This document shows positions 33,714 through 44,900 of a DNA stretch of 64,000 bases, one piece after another. The notes beneath the pieces were generated by a model that searched no databases, was not told the origin of the DNA, and saw nothing but the letters and a program-made list of their open reading frames with translations. The stretch lies in NCBI GenBank assembly GCA_949987565.1, contig OX465110.1:15726290-15790289 (forward strand), written 5' to 3'. This DNA is from Luidia sarsii (lineage: Eukaryota > Echinodermata > Asteroidea > Paxillosida > Luidiidae). Numbering within the stretch: the stretch's first letter is position 1; each line of letters opens with the position of its first letter. The position numbers and the translations under genes were made by a program.

Positions 33714-36700
33714 TTACTTGGGCACTTCCTTGAAGAGGTGGGGGTACATGACATGTCTGGGGTTTGTCTTGGGGTCCACTCTCAGCTCCGCTACGTCCTT
33801 GGTCAGATCCTCGATGGTCCCGTCCAACTCTCCCAGTAGGATGCGGTGATCCTCAATCTCCTAGAGGGCAGAAAACAAGAATCAAAATCATAGAAAAAAA
33901 TAAATAAATAGCTTCTCATCCCTGTCCGCATTGTTTTGTTTTTTTGCCACCGCGTCAATTTTTATAAAATGATGAGACAAAATTTTGATTGATTTTCACT
34001 GTCACCAGCCGTTGATCCTCACACATGCACAGCCTACATATCATACCGTACTTTAAAATGACTGGAAATTAGACTAACGGTCTTTATGGAAAAAAAAAAT
34101 TAAAAAAAAAAATCCAGCATCCAGCATCCTCATTTTTTCAAAACGTTTGGATGAGAAACTAATTTTTACTTGGCCTTATAGATATAACATGATGTTTGAG
34201 TCCAGGAGAATGGAAAGGTCCTGCTAGGATCGAAATGTCAGGCCCTCTAACTTTTGAGATCAAGAGACCTTGGATGATCACTCGGCGACGGACGGACCTT
34301 TTTCATGGTGATGTTTTGCATGGCCATGTCCTTCAGGCTGTCGTGCATAGAGTCGATGGCTTGATCGGTGACCGCTGCCTTGATGCCGTGCAACCTCCGC
34401 TCACTGTCCTGATAGTACTTCTCCTTCTCGATCGCCGTGATGGTCACAAGATCATCGATTTCAGCCTGCGGAGAGACACCCGGTAGAAACATGAACCAAG
34501 GATTCCCTTGAGGTGACTCACCTCACCGCTGTGATGGGCCGTATCCAGTATCTGTATCTAAAACGAGCCACTTCAGTAGTCACAATAATGCTGGAAAACT
34601 TTAACACAAACATTTAACTCTTTCACTACACAATTAATGTGCATGTCTGTACGGAATAAATTTGGTAATATATTAGAAACAATGGGACAGGCGAGCCGAT
34701 GTATCGGCTTTCCGTAAACAGAGAGCGGTTTACCGAGCCGATGTATCAGCGCGCCATACGGAAAGAGTTAATCTATGAAGCAAAGTGGTACACGCCGCTA
34801 TGCAGATTCAATTCCAGCACACGAACTCAACCAGCTTGGTGGTCAAGATGTTAAGTAAGCGAAAGTAGTCATGAGTTTGAATCCCGTCCAAGCTGCCTAT
34901 ATCTTTTTTTTTTTCAGCAGGCAATTGGGCAAAGCAATGAGCACGCGGTGTTTAATTACACATTGAGTAGAGCAAACCCAGAAAAATATACATGTTGCTC
35001 TCAGAATCAACAAGCTTGTCAAGGTCGCATTACGAATTGTACTGGTGCTGCATAGTTCCAGAAATGGCGAAGGAAAGAATCATTAACTAGACGTTCATAG
35101 AAACCGTCAAGCTCATTAATGTAATGGCAGACACTATTAAACGTACAGAGGAAAATGCTCAGTAGTAGAAGCGCCATTTCTGGAAGCTCTGCTGAGTTGC
35201 GCATGCATAAAGGCGACACCTCTAACCGGTATCCTTGCAAACATCGCATGGATACATTAACGCAACCAATCTCAGTGATTATCGCATGGATGTAAAAATT
35301 GGGAGGTCTCGATCGCGGTCACCAGATTGCATGGGCCCCACGTGATCTGGTGACAGAGATAAACTCTTACAAGGTATCCGCAGGCCCTTGACATTGATGT
35401 GATTTTTTTTTTTTCACAAGGGACCCTCGTTTTCAGCTCTCGTGTTAAAATGGGCTTGGGAAGTCTTGGCAGAGGATTTGTTGGATTTTCTTTTACCTCA
35501 TACTCGGTGGTGAGATACTGGATCTGTTTCTGCAGCTCTGCAATCTTCATGGCTCGGACCGGGTACTCCTTGTCCTTGTAGCTCAGCAGGACGGAGAGCT
35601 CAGTCTTCCTTCCCTTCACCCGGTCGTCCAAGCTAGCTGCTTGCTTCTCTAGAGCTGACAAACAAGCAGAAAGATATTTGCTTTTCATATATGTCTTCAT
35701 ATACACTTCATCAAGTACTTGCCCCCACACTTGGGAGAAGATTTATGACTTAAGAGCTATTTTCTGGCCGTAGGAAAGGTCCTACTTGGATTGAAATGTT
35801 GGGCCCTTGACTTCTCTGAGATTCTAATTTTGGTCATTGAAGTCAGTGTGAGCCATTTGCAACATTTATTTCAAACAAACAAAGGAAAAACTGAGTGGGA
35901 TCTTTTGAACAAATTGAAAAATTGGCAGAGAAAATTTAGAATAGGGGTGTGATCCCTGGAGATATACGGCAGTTAATTGCTGAATTGCTTCTGACTGGCG
36001 CCCCAACCCCAGCAAAGACGAGCTGAATATTGGGGAAGGCCACCATCTAAGGGCTGGATAGCTCATATGGTAAGAGCGCTGGTACGTTAATCCAGAGGTC
36101 TCGGGTTCAAATCCCAATCCAGTCAAAATGTTTCAATTTTTCAATTTGCAAATTTGTTAGGTATATTACCCAGGTACTCTGAATTTCGGATAAAGCATCA
36201 CTATAAAGATCACCAATATACCAAACATACGGCTATAACGAACATGCCCTTTGGATCCCGATTTTTGTGTACAAAATATGTTGCTATAATGAACAACCGC
36301 TACAACGAATGTTCATGGATCCCAGGATGTTCGTTACAGCGACATTCAACTGTAGTTAATCAAAACATTCTGGCACGTTTGTGGAGAAAGACTTAACTGT
36401 CTTTTCTTAACTGAAGTTCAGCAAGACATACTTCCAAGATGGGAGACTGTGGAACTCTGATCATAGAACCCTTGGAGGAGAATTTGGAGGTACCATTGGG
36501 GTAAGATCTGTCAAGTAACGGGCCACCTAGGATTCACCTTCAACCTCCTTGGCTACTTCTGCCTTGGCCTCATCGTAGGTCTTCCTTGCCGCTATCTTCT
36601 CCGTTTCAAACTTGGCATTGAGGGTAGAAACGGCTCCCTAAACAAAGCAATAGAGACATAAATCAGAAAAAAAATAGGATTTTAATTTTTAAGGTGATCT

Positions 36701-39648
36701 AGACTTTTTAGAAAAAGGCAAACGAAACTTGACTGGACTGGGACTTGAACCCGAGACCTCTGGTTTTGCGTACCAGCGCTCTTACCATCTGAGATATCCA
36801 GCCCTTAGATGGTGGCCTTCCCAAAAAGTCAACCAGTCAGTTTTTCCTTTATTTGTTTGATTTAAATTGAAAAACAAAATGCTGCATGAAGTTTTTTGGC
36901 GGGTTTTATTTGGGAAGGCCACCATCTGAGGGCTGGATACCTTAAATGGTTAGAGTACTGGTAAGCAAAAAGGTCGGGAGTTCAATTCCCGGTCCAGTCA
37001 AATTTGTCAAAAACAGAAAAAATATACATATACTTAATTGCTTTAACCCTCACACTTTTGAAGGTTTCAGGAGTACACACTATCATTTTTAATCAAAATC
37101 TAACACAATTTTGCACAGCAAATAAACCAAAATGAATGACCACAAACAAGAAATATAATTGTCTTTTATGAAGAATAATTTTCGCTTCTACAAAGAAAAT
37201 CTTTCAAGGCTTACCCGATATCTCTCATATTTCTGAAGCAACGACTTCACCTCATGATGCTGGAAAGACAAAAAAAAAATGGATTTTTAAAACCAATGAT
37301 ATAATAATTAATAATATCCCGGGAATGAATCACAGCATAAAAGTCTTCACATGTGACAAAGATCATAAATGATGAAACTCAACAAGATTTTTCTGCCGTT
37401 TTTCAAAACGGAGATGTTATTTTAATTTTCATTCAATAGTCAATACCTACCACTTCTTTCTCTCTTCCCTCAATTTCTTCTCTTATTTTGTTGTTCTCGT
37501 TTAGACTGTAAGGAGAGCTAGTTAAGGAAATAACAATTCTGGACTGTCTGCTTAATCATTTTAATTAATAGGCCAGTTTTCAATCAGCAATCAGCACAAT
37601 AATTAGAGTAACACACACAAACTTTGGGAAAATGGCAAAGAAAACAGGGATGGTGAGAATTGAGTCTGCTACCTCTGGTTTCGCATATCAGTGCTCTTAC
37701 CTTCCTATGGCCCTGAAAAGTGGCCCCGTGCAAAGTGATTAAAAACCCCTGGTGCTTTCCTCGTGGAACCCTCCTCAATCCTTAACAATCCTCCAATAGG
37801 AGTTTGTGCATGAAACCCCACTGCCGCAACCCTCCATGATCCTCCAGTGTAATACTGTAAATATGACAACCTTCCTCAATTCCTCAATCCTCCAAGATCT
37901 CATTATAGCATGCTTCATCAGTCCTCCATAATCCTACAAGATCTCATTGCAGCATCCTTCCTCAATCCTCCACAATCCTCCAGTGTAAATTTAACAACCT
38001 TCCTCAATCCTCTATAATCCTACAAGATCTCATTGCAGCATCCTTCCTCAATCCTCCACAATCCTCCAGTGTAAATTTAGCAACCTTCCTCAATCCTCTA
38101 TAATCCTACAAGATCTCATTGCAGCATCCTTCCTCAATCCTCTACAATCCTCCAGTGTAAATTGAACAACCTTCCTCAATCCTCCATAATCCTACAAGAT
38201 CTCATTGCAACATCCTTCCTCAATCCTCCACAATCCTCCAGTGTAAATTGAACAACCTTCCTCAATCCTCTATAATCCTACAAGATCTCATTGCAGTATC
38301 CTTCCTCAATCCTCCACAATCCTCCAGTGTAAATTTAACAACCTTCCTCAATCCGCTATAATCCTCCAGTGTAAATTGAACAACCTTCCTCAATCCTCTA
38401 TAATCCTACAAGAAATTGCAGTATCCTTCCGCAATCCTCCACAATCCTCCAGTGTAAATTTAACAACCTTCCTCTATCCACTATAATCCTCAAACTGGAA
38501 ATGTTCATACTTGCCTAAATCCTCTATAATCCTCCACCACAACCCGGATGATTATGGAGGATTGAGGAAGGTCAGGGGTGGATTTCACAAAGCCTTACGA
38601 TGCATCGTAACTCAGCTCACAGCAGATAAACCCATCGTGAGTTGTGTTAGGCTGTATGGTTTCTGTGCATCGCTCATCGTCTTGCGATTGGTCGTAAGTG
38701 ACGACGATTTTGGTGAAATCGACCCCAGGATTAATCAATGTAGATTTTCAGGGAGAGAGTGAAGGTAAAGGATACAGTGTCTCCTGCCTAGCCTTGTAGT
38801 TGGCCAAGGCTTTCCTCCTGGATCGGATGAGTAGCTCAAGCACCTTCTTCTCCCTCTGCCTCTCCCTCAGAACCTCCTCCTCTTCATCTTCCTCGGCGGG
38901 TGTGGACTGGCCGCGGGATTTGTGGTGATGGGGGCAGGCCGGGCCGGCATGATGGCGAAACTGCCTGACCGGGGATTCCCGGGGACGAGGCCCTACAGAG
39001 GGCGCTGTTCAATCCAAGAAAAAAAAGTCGCTTTTAAATTTGAATCAGTTGAGAACTCAAAAGACATGGTTTAAAAACCAATTCAGTCTGTAAAATGCAA
39101 AAATGTTGCAAACTGCTTACTGACTAATGACCAAAATAAGCGAATATCAAAAATTAGGAGGGGCTAACGTTTAGATCCTATTCCTAGCAGGGCTGTTCTC
39201 AAAAGCAGAATGACACAAATTTGAGATAAGGATGGTCTTCTAGCCTTTCGAAAAAAGAGAATTGTCAGCAGCACTGCCAGATTTTTGTATAATCAAAGTT
39301 GTTATTTTCTTTCTTTTCAATTATACAAGATGGGAGACTTACAGTAGTTGAGTTTAGATTTTAGAGTTTACTTTACAAAACTGCCTGGTCTATTGTCAGT
39401 TGTCCTGTAAATTCTTGCAGGGAATCTGGTAAAGGACAGAAGCGTAGACAAATGCGCACCGAGGGAAGGTTGAGGACGTTTTGTGACTTACAGGATCGGA
39501 TTTTCCCACTGTCCGACAATCCACGACCTTCCTTGGGTTTGGGGGTAGTCTTGGGCACTCGTTCCCATTGGTTGTAATCCGTGGGGGTCAGTTCAATGGC
39601 AGGAACGGACTTCTGCGGAACTGAGGGCTGTACTTGGAGACTAGACAT
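33714..39648 (-). CDS. C20orf96: C20orf96-like coiled-coil protein, complete
   Basis: Eight coding exons, in transcript order: 39648-39492, 38992-38776, 37505-37451, 37259-37215, 36637-36538, 35654-35497, 34465-34298, 33860-33714 (TAA). Total 348 residues; the human C20orf96 protein has 363. It starts MSSLQVQPSVPQKSVPAIEL. A His/acidic-rich linker (HHAGPACPHHHKSRGQ, then AEEDEEEE) precedes a long charged helical region with heptad-like spacing (REKKVLELLIRSRRKALANY; LEKQAASLDDRVKGRK; LLSYKDKEYPVRAMKIAELQ). It ends RHVMYPHLFKEVPK. The alignment with C20orf96 is from memory and strongest around the LLSYKDKEY...AELQKQ...IDDL stretch. No enzyme motif is visible, and the function is unknown to me. 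Two donors are weak (ACT|gtatcc, AAG|gtccgt) but all phases close. A non-coding first exon probably lies near 40701-40790, and an acceptor at 39672 precedes the start exon. Confidence 0.82.
34204..34262. mobile_element. F1 arm adjoining a coding exon
   Basis: ggaaaggtcctgctaggatc then gaaatgtcaggccctctaac and ttttgagatca. It ends about 35 bp from the donor of the 34298-34465 exon of the C20orf96-like gene. Confidence 0.65.
34831..34990 (+). mobile_element. SINE-B copy
   Basis: Head ccagcttggtggtcaagatg ... gagtttgaatcccgtccaag, then ctgcctatatc, a T run, and the tail ttcagcaggcaattgggcaa ... cattgagtagagcaaac. Confidence 0.75.
35772..35868. mobile_element. F1 fragment
   Basis: ggaaaggtcctacttggatt then gaaatgttgggccct, and the inner terminus ttggtcattgaagtcagtgt, gagccatttgcaac. 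Confidence 0.6.
35872..36145 (+). mobile_element. SINE-A copy
   Basis: Full left side (caaacaaacaaaggaaaaac, gtgatccctggagatatacg, gcgccccaaccccagc), tRNA-like head at 36052-36124 with an intact B box (ggttcaaatcc) and the right-hand tca(a)aatg tail. One of the most complete copies. The loop contains GTTAA in an Asn-like position. Confidence 0.8.
36731..36803 (-). mobile_element. SINE-A head, reverse strand
   Basis: On the reverse strand: ggctggatatctcagatggt ... cgggttcaagtcccagtcca. It forms an inverted pair with the copy at 36931. Confidence 0.75.
36931..36999 (+). mobile_element. SINE-A head
   Basis: ggctggataccttaaatggt ... gggagttcaattcccggtcc; a diverged A box and shortened anticodon arm. 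About 130 bp separates it from the opposite-strand copy at 36731-36803, so the intron can form a large hairpin. Confidence 0.65.
37840..38490. repeat. ~86-bp satellite in an intron of the C20orf96-like gene
   Basis: Units contain acaaccttcctcaatcctct, ataatcctacaagatctcat, tgcagcatccttcctcaatc and ctccacaatcctccagtgta. About seven units, some shortened. Each unit is itself built from a shorter tcctcaatcctcca motif, so the array is a second-order repeat. Confidence 0.85.
38575..38726. mobile_element. 152-bp MITE, GGGGTGGATTTCAC termini
   Basis: Left GGGGTGGATTTCACAAAGCC; right GGTGAAATCGACCCC. Inside are the inverted cttacgatgcatcgtaa and cttgcgattggtcgtaag blocks. It ends 50 bp before coding exon 38776-38992. 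Confidence 0.75.
39094..39212. mobile_element. F1 half-copy
   Basis: Terminus aaaaatgttgcaaactgctt, gactaatgaccaaaata, then taacgtttagatcc and agcagggctgttctcaaaag. Confidence 0.6.
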
Positions 39649-39750
39649 CTCAGAAATGCCAGTAGACCCTGCTGAAAAGAGGTAATAATCTTAATTAATA
39701 CAAAAATGCTTCCTGACTTCAATGACATAGCACTTAGAACCTTTCTCAAA

Positions 39751-40157
39751 AGCTGCGTTTCCAACATGTCCACTGTCCAGACTAAAATCTAACCGAGACG
39801 ATGGTAAAATTTCTAATGGTCAAATTTGACCGTCGCTCCCACTTGGACTTTTGAGTCGGTCAATTTAACCGAGCCGATGGTTAAAGTAACCGAGCTGGCA
39901 AAAACTATTTGTGCACAGTGTATGTACGCCGAGTCGCGTTTTACTGAGTGGTGCGTTTCCACTGGACCAATCGGCTCGATTAAATTTCCCTGGTCACTTC
40001 TACCATGGAGGAATACTTCTACCTACTGGGCAGAGGTTGGCCAGTAAAGGTAACCGAAAATTTAACTGGGCCGTTTACACTGGACTTAAAAATAATGGGA
40101 AAAGTAACCATCTTCTCAGATACTTTGACCAAAAATAAGTCCAGTGGAAACGTGGCT
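39751..40157. mobile_element. ~407-bp TIR element, AGCTGCGTTTCCA termini
   Basis: Left agctgcgtttccaacatgtc; right ccagtggaaacgtggct. Both ends are flanked by aaa, a possible 3-bp target duplication of the PIF/Harbinger type. The interior repeats accgagccgatgg-type phrases. A related end (agccgcgttcgcattggact) appears near 57362. Confidence 0.65.
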
Positions 40158-40195
40158 AAAGACAGAATACATTAATACAAGGACAAAATAGACAG

Positions 40196-40425
40196 TGATA
40201 TACAAAAATGTTGCAAACTGCTTACTGACTAAAATTACCAAAATGCAAATCTCAAAATTTAGTAGGCCTGACGTTTCGATCCTATGAGTATCACTGTGTA
40301 GCAGGACCTTTCTGCCTAAACTAAAGTAAAGGTCAGTACTACTGGGTACTGCTACTGAGTGCTACTGCTAGTGCTAGGAGTAGGACCGAAACGTCAGGCC
40401 AGAAAAGATACTGCACACAGCTTGC
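40196..40425. mobile_element. F1 copy with expanded centre
   Basis: The complete left end (tgatatacaaaaatgttgca) and arm (cctgacgtttcgatcctatg) are followed by a low-complexity centre of ctactgagtgctactgct phrases and the second arm (taggaccgaaacgtcaggcc). Confidence 0.75.
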
Positions 40426-40700
40426 TGACATAAACGATATAAACTTAATAAATTAAATAAAACCTGCGAGTATCGTGTGTGAAGTTGTAACGGAATGCAA
40501 CTGCAACTTTAACTGCAAGTACATTACATGTAAAGTCGATGGCAAGATTTTACGTTCAAATGAATAGGAATTCACAATGACAACAAGTTAACAACGATAG
40601 TCATTACAATTTCAGGCTGTGGAATCGGCAATTTCTCTACTTGGCCGTATCAAAACATACGAATACGATGAATGTGAATACAAAATAAACACATTCCTAC

Positions 40701-41953
40701 CTTAAACTGTCAAAGTTTGTCGATAGTTCTCATGTTTTTGGCTCTTGAACTGAAGTTGAAGGAGAGATAGCCGGTGCAGTCAGCTACGTCGCTATCACCA
40801 AAATGTTGCTACGACTATGACGCATGCGCACAATGTCCTTCCTTCAACCCGAGGCGACTGTAAGTGGGACCATGATCCGTTGTAGACATTACATTTGATC
40901 TCGGAAGTTAAATTTATTTTCCACCAGACAGATGCAATTTTATGTCCGATCGGACAAAACAAAACTGGGAGGCAACTATGATATAAACCGCATTACCTTT
41001 TATTTGTACCGTCAGATAAAAAAAAATGATTACGTGTATTGAGACAGTGGAAGGTTTTGTGGTGACACCATGTACATCATCTCTTGTGAGATGGAGTACT
41101 GTGGCTCTGAAAAGAGTCGGTAACTCAACGTTTCGGGCAGTGTGTACTCTGTCCGTCGTCAGGTGACTGCTGGTCTGTCATGGGTGCATATGTTTATTGT
41201 TTAAAATAATGTGGTTTTAAACAAAAACAATTTCTTAAAATAATCAAGAATGGTTTTTTAACAGATTAAAAGAAAAAGCTGATAATAATTAAAGGTGTCC
41301 CTTCAAATTGAAAAAGAAATCAATCATGATTTTAGAATAATTTCGAATGAACAAAAAACGAAGAAAATTGCGAATCGCCGTATGATCTGGGTCAAAGGTT
41401 AATCGTGCAAACTATGCTTCAACCATCAATTGTCAAAAGTTTGCGGCATATTTTCAGCCTGGGGAAAAACAATTTCTCAGAATACTCAACTTGAGGATAA
41501 TCGAATGAGATTTATCTCAGTGGGATCGAGGTTGAACTCAGTTGGGTACTCGACCCTTTGAAAATACAAGCCTTCTTTACTGAGAGACAGGCGCCTGTAG
41601 GCGAGCAAGAGTTCACCCCCACGACGATTGTGATAGACGACCTCACAAAAACAAACAGGTTTGTACTTTTTTGTCACGCTGTGCATGAGGTCACGTCGTC
41701 GGGTCACTGTCACCCGCTGCCCCTACGGGTATTTTGCTCTGCCGCTAACCCTGTCCCGACCCTGTCTGGTCGACTGCTACACACTGAACCACATCTCCTG
41801 AGGCCCGAAGACACGGTGTTTGTTCCATCCAGGGCACAATCACTGTCTGGTTTAGAAAGCTTGAGGGAAGTAGTTTTGTTTGACATGCAAGAATTAAGGC
41901 GAAACGAACTAATAGTAATACACGCTTGTTTTGAGAAAAACCGAGCGTGCACC
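40701..41953. promoter_or_regulatory. Divergent region between the C20orf96-like and IgGFc/EGF genes
   Basis: A reverse-strand donor (TTTAAG|gtagga, 40701) marks the end of a likely non-coding exon of the C20orf96-like gene. cgcatgcgca at 40821-40830 resembles an NRF1 site. An F2 piece lies at 41050-41165. The frame of the IgGFc exon 1 is open back to 41558, so the transcription start of that gene cannot be fixed from sequence. Confidence 0.45.
41050..41165. mobile_element. F2 fragment
   Basis: tttgtggtgacaccatgtac, gtggctctgaaaagagtcgg, taactcaacgtttcgggcag, and tactctgtccgtcgtcaggt. Confidence 0.65.
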
Positions 41954-44900
41954 ATGGTTGGTTTGCCGTTGTGGTCTTGTACTCTGTTCAGCTCTCCTCG
42001 TCATGTGAGGATTCTATCACTGCAAGGGATGCTGCTGCTTCTGCTAGCGTTAGCATCTGGTAAGAAGGCTTTTGCCCATTTTTATCCAAAATGTCATTTA
42101 ATCTGATTTGGTTTATTGTGAAGAAAAAAAACAATTAGGAGGGTCTGACGTTTCGATACTGGCAGGACCTTTCTCTGCCTAGGTCCTGCCAGGATCGAAA
42201 CGCCTGCCTCTCCTTATTTTTGATATTATTTTGTATTCGTTGACATAATAGTCAGCAAGCAGTAAACCGAACCTGAATGGTAAAACAGCAATTTTGAATG
42301 CAAGAAAACGAAATAGAATGTGATAAAGGGGAGAATGAAACCCGAATTTGCACAGATTAGAACGACCAGTCTGAATCTGAATGCGTTTTGACGAAATGAA
42401 CATTCTTTTGCTGAAATTGGCCGGGAAAACCCATAAATTATAAGGAAATCAAGATGGTTTGGTCATTATAATGAGACAGACTACATTGTATGGAAGACAT
42501 TATTCATGGAACTGTAGAGGCAGCAAAAAGGCGTCGAGGAAGACCTGAAACAATATAGGAGGGTTTGCGGTGACACAAGACCTAGGCCCCTATGGTTCTG
42601 AAAAAAAAAAACCTGTCGAGTGATAACTGAATTATCACTCAGGTTCTTTCCAGATCCATGCCTCTTCTTTAAGATAAATTAAACTATATTTCGTTGAATG
42701 CTTGTACAATAAATTTGATGTCAGTATCCATAGTTATGCTACCATTATATTCCATGCATTTTGATTCTGTTAAATGTACTGTCTTCATAAGGGGAATCGT
42801 GCTAATTGCATTCACAATTCTCTTTTTATTAGGCTTCCTAGATTATGGGAGAGTCTTCCAGTTTGAGGTATCGGGTTCAAGTCCCGTTCCAGTAAAATTG
42901 TCTTTGCCATTTTTTTAAATGATACATTTTTTAAATGATACGTTTTTGAAATGATACATTTTTTTAAATGATACATTTTTCAGATGATACCTTTTTCAGA
43001 CGATACCTTTTTCAGATGATACCTTTTTCAGATGATACCTTTTTCAGATGATACCTTTTTCAGATGATACCTTTTTCAGATGATACCTTTTTCAGATTAT
43101 TATTATTAAAAAAAAAAATCGGAAATCATTTAATAACTGTATTAAAAATTGGGAGGGCCTGACCCTGACGTTTCGGCCAGAGCAGGACAGCTCTCAGAAG
43201 CAAAATTACAAGGACAAGATTTGGTATAAAATTTGCATATCTTAGCCTGACATCTTACAGGCTCAGTAGGGCTTCGTCTCCGTCTGAGAAAACCTCAGTG
43301 AAAATGCAGGTTGTGGTTTATCGCCAAGTTTGACGTTTTGTTGGGTTGTTAAGTATGTATACAGAGGATTCACCAATTAGAAACCGCGGCAGAATGCTTC
43401 TATTTGGATACATGTGACATTATAACGAGTAAGAGATAACATGACCGAGGGCTAGGCCTAAGCCCGAGCCTTTAGGCCCTTTTCCAAAACCCGGCTTAGG
43501 CTTCGGCTCCGGCTTCCTCTCAGTTATCCAAATGCCGAAATACAAGTTGGAGTTCTTTGTTGAAGTTGAAGCTTTGGGTTCCTTTTCAAAACTCAGTAAA
43601 AAAATGATGCCAGAGCTAGAGGCTTCCTGTTTTTATGCCTTGTACTTGAAACGGATGAAAGAACCAGAGGCAAAGCCGGAGCCTGATGAGCCTAAGCCGG
43701 GTTTTGGAAAAGGGCCTAAGCCTTCATTTCGTAAACTACCCTACAGTCCCAACTGACCTATGGCGTGCCTGTTGAATCAAAAATTCATAATTTTTTGTCC
43801 CCCAACAGCTTCGCCGATGGAGGCGCAGGTCAGCAATGCTGGGAGGACCTTTCGCTTTCTGGTTCCCGGGGCTGGCATCAATCGTGGCAAAGGCCCAATC
43901 CTCTTCGTCACGGCCCCGGTATCCAAGGACGACGAGCGAGCCATTCGCGTACGCGCCGAGGTCCCTGCGGCGGAGTACGAGAAATCCATCTACGTCCAGC
44001 GTGGCAGCACGGGGCTGATCCGCCTCCCCGCCACTGCCACCGGAATATCGTCTGGTCCCCAGCGAGGCACGGTACGTCTTGACGCCTCGGCGCCCATAGC
44101 CGTCCAGGTCATGGCCACTGGGGACCCGTCCTCGGAGGCTTTTCTCGCCCTGCCGTTGGTGGCGCTCGGCATGGAGTATTTAGCCTCGTCTTCGACTCCC
44201 GCGGACGGGTACCAGTCACAATCCGCCCTGACAGTCACCGCAGTGTGCGATGGGACCAGCGTATCTATAAAATCCGCCGGGTTCTTCATGTACGTCGGCG
44301 TGGATTATAAAACCGGTCGCACGCTTCGTGTTAAATTGGATCAGGGGGAGAGCATTCAGATACAGAGCGACGAAGGGGTGGGAGGTACGCGGATTACCAG
44401 CGACAAACCGGTATCCGCGCTTGTGGCCCACACGTGCCCGGCCGAGAGCGAGGGCTGCGAGTTCACGGTGGAGCAGCTGTCGCCGGTCTTTGCGCTGGGG
44501 AGGCAATTTCTTCTAGCACACCCGGCGCCCATCAGCGCCGAGGCAATGGACGGTCTGGCGTTCGTCTTGGCAACACGCCCCGGCACGACGGTGGAGATAG
44601 CAAGCCTGGGTGTACGTCACAGGATGGGCAGAGGGGAGGAGTGGCAAGTATCGGTGGAAGAGACTGCTTGGCCGGTCTACCTGACGGCCAATAAGCCGGT
44701 CCAAGTGACGGTATTCTCGCCTGGTTGTTCGCCCAGACAGCAGCGGTGTAGCGGCAGCGTGGATACGCTCACGATCGTCCCACCCATGGAGCAATTCAAA
44801 GACGTCGGCGACTTTGCTGCCTTCAACTCGTCCGACATCCGACCGGCCGCCGACGACTTTCGAAACTCCCTCACCGTCCTTGCCGACGCGGCCTGCGCAG

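Noticed and set aside
36052..36124. Functional tRNA gene
   Set aside because: It folds like a tRNA, but the same sequence with long common flanks recurs many times, pairings and U33 are lost in several copies, and the anticodon varies. It is a SINE head.
41558..41953. N-terminal extension of the IgGFc/EGF protein from an upstream in-frame ATG
   Set aside because: The frame is open, but the segment has no signal-like or conserved content, and the ATG at 41954 has a strong context and is followed by a signal peptide. Kept as a possibility only.
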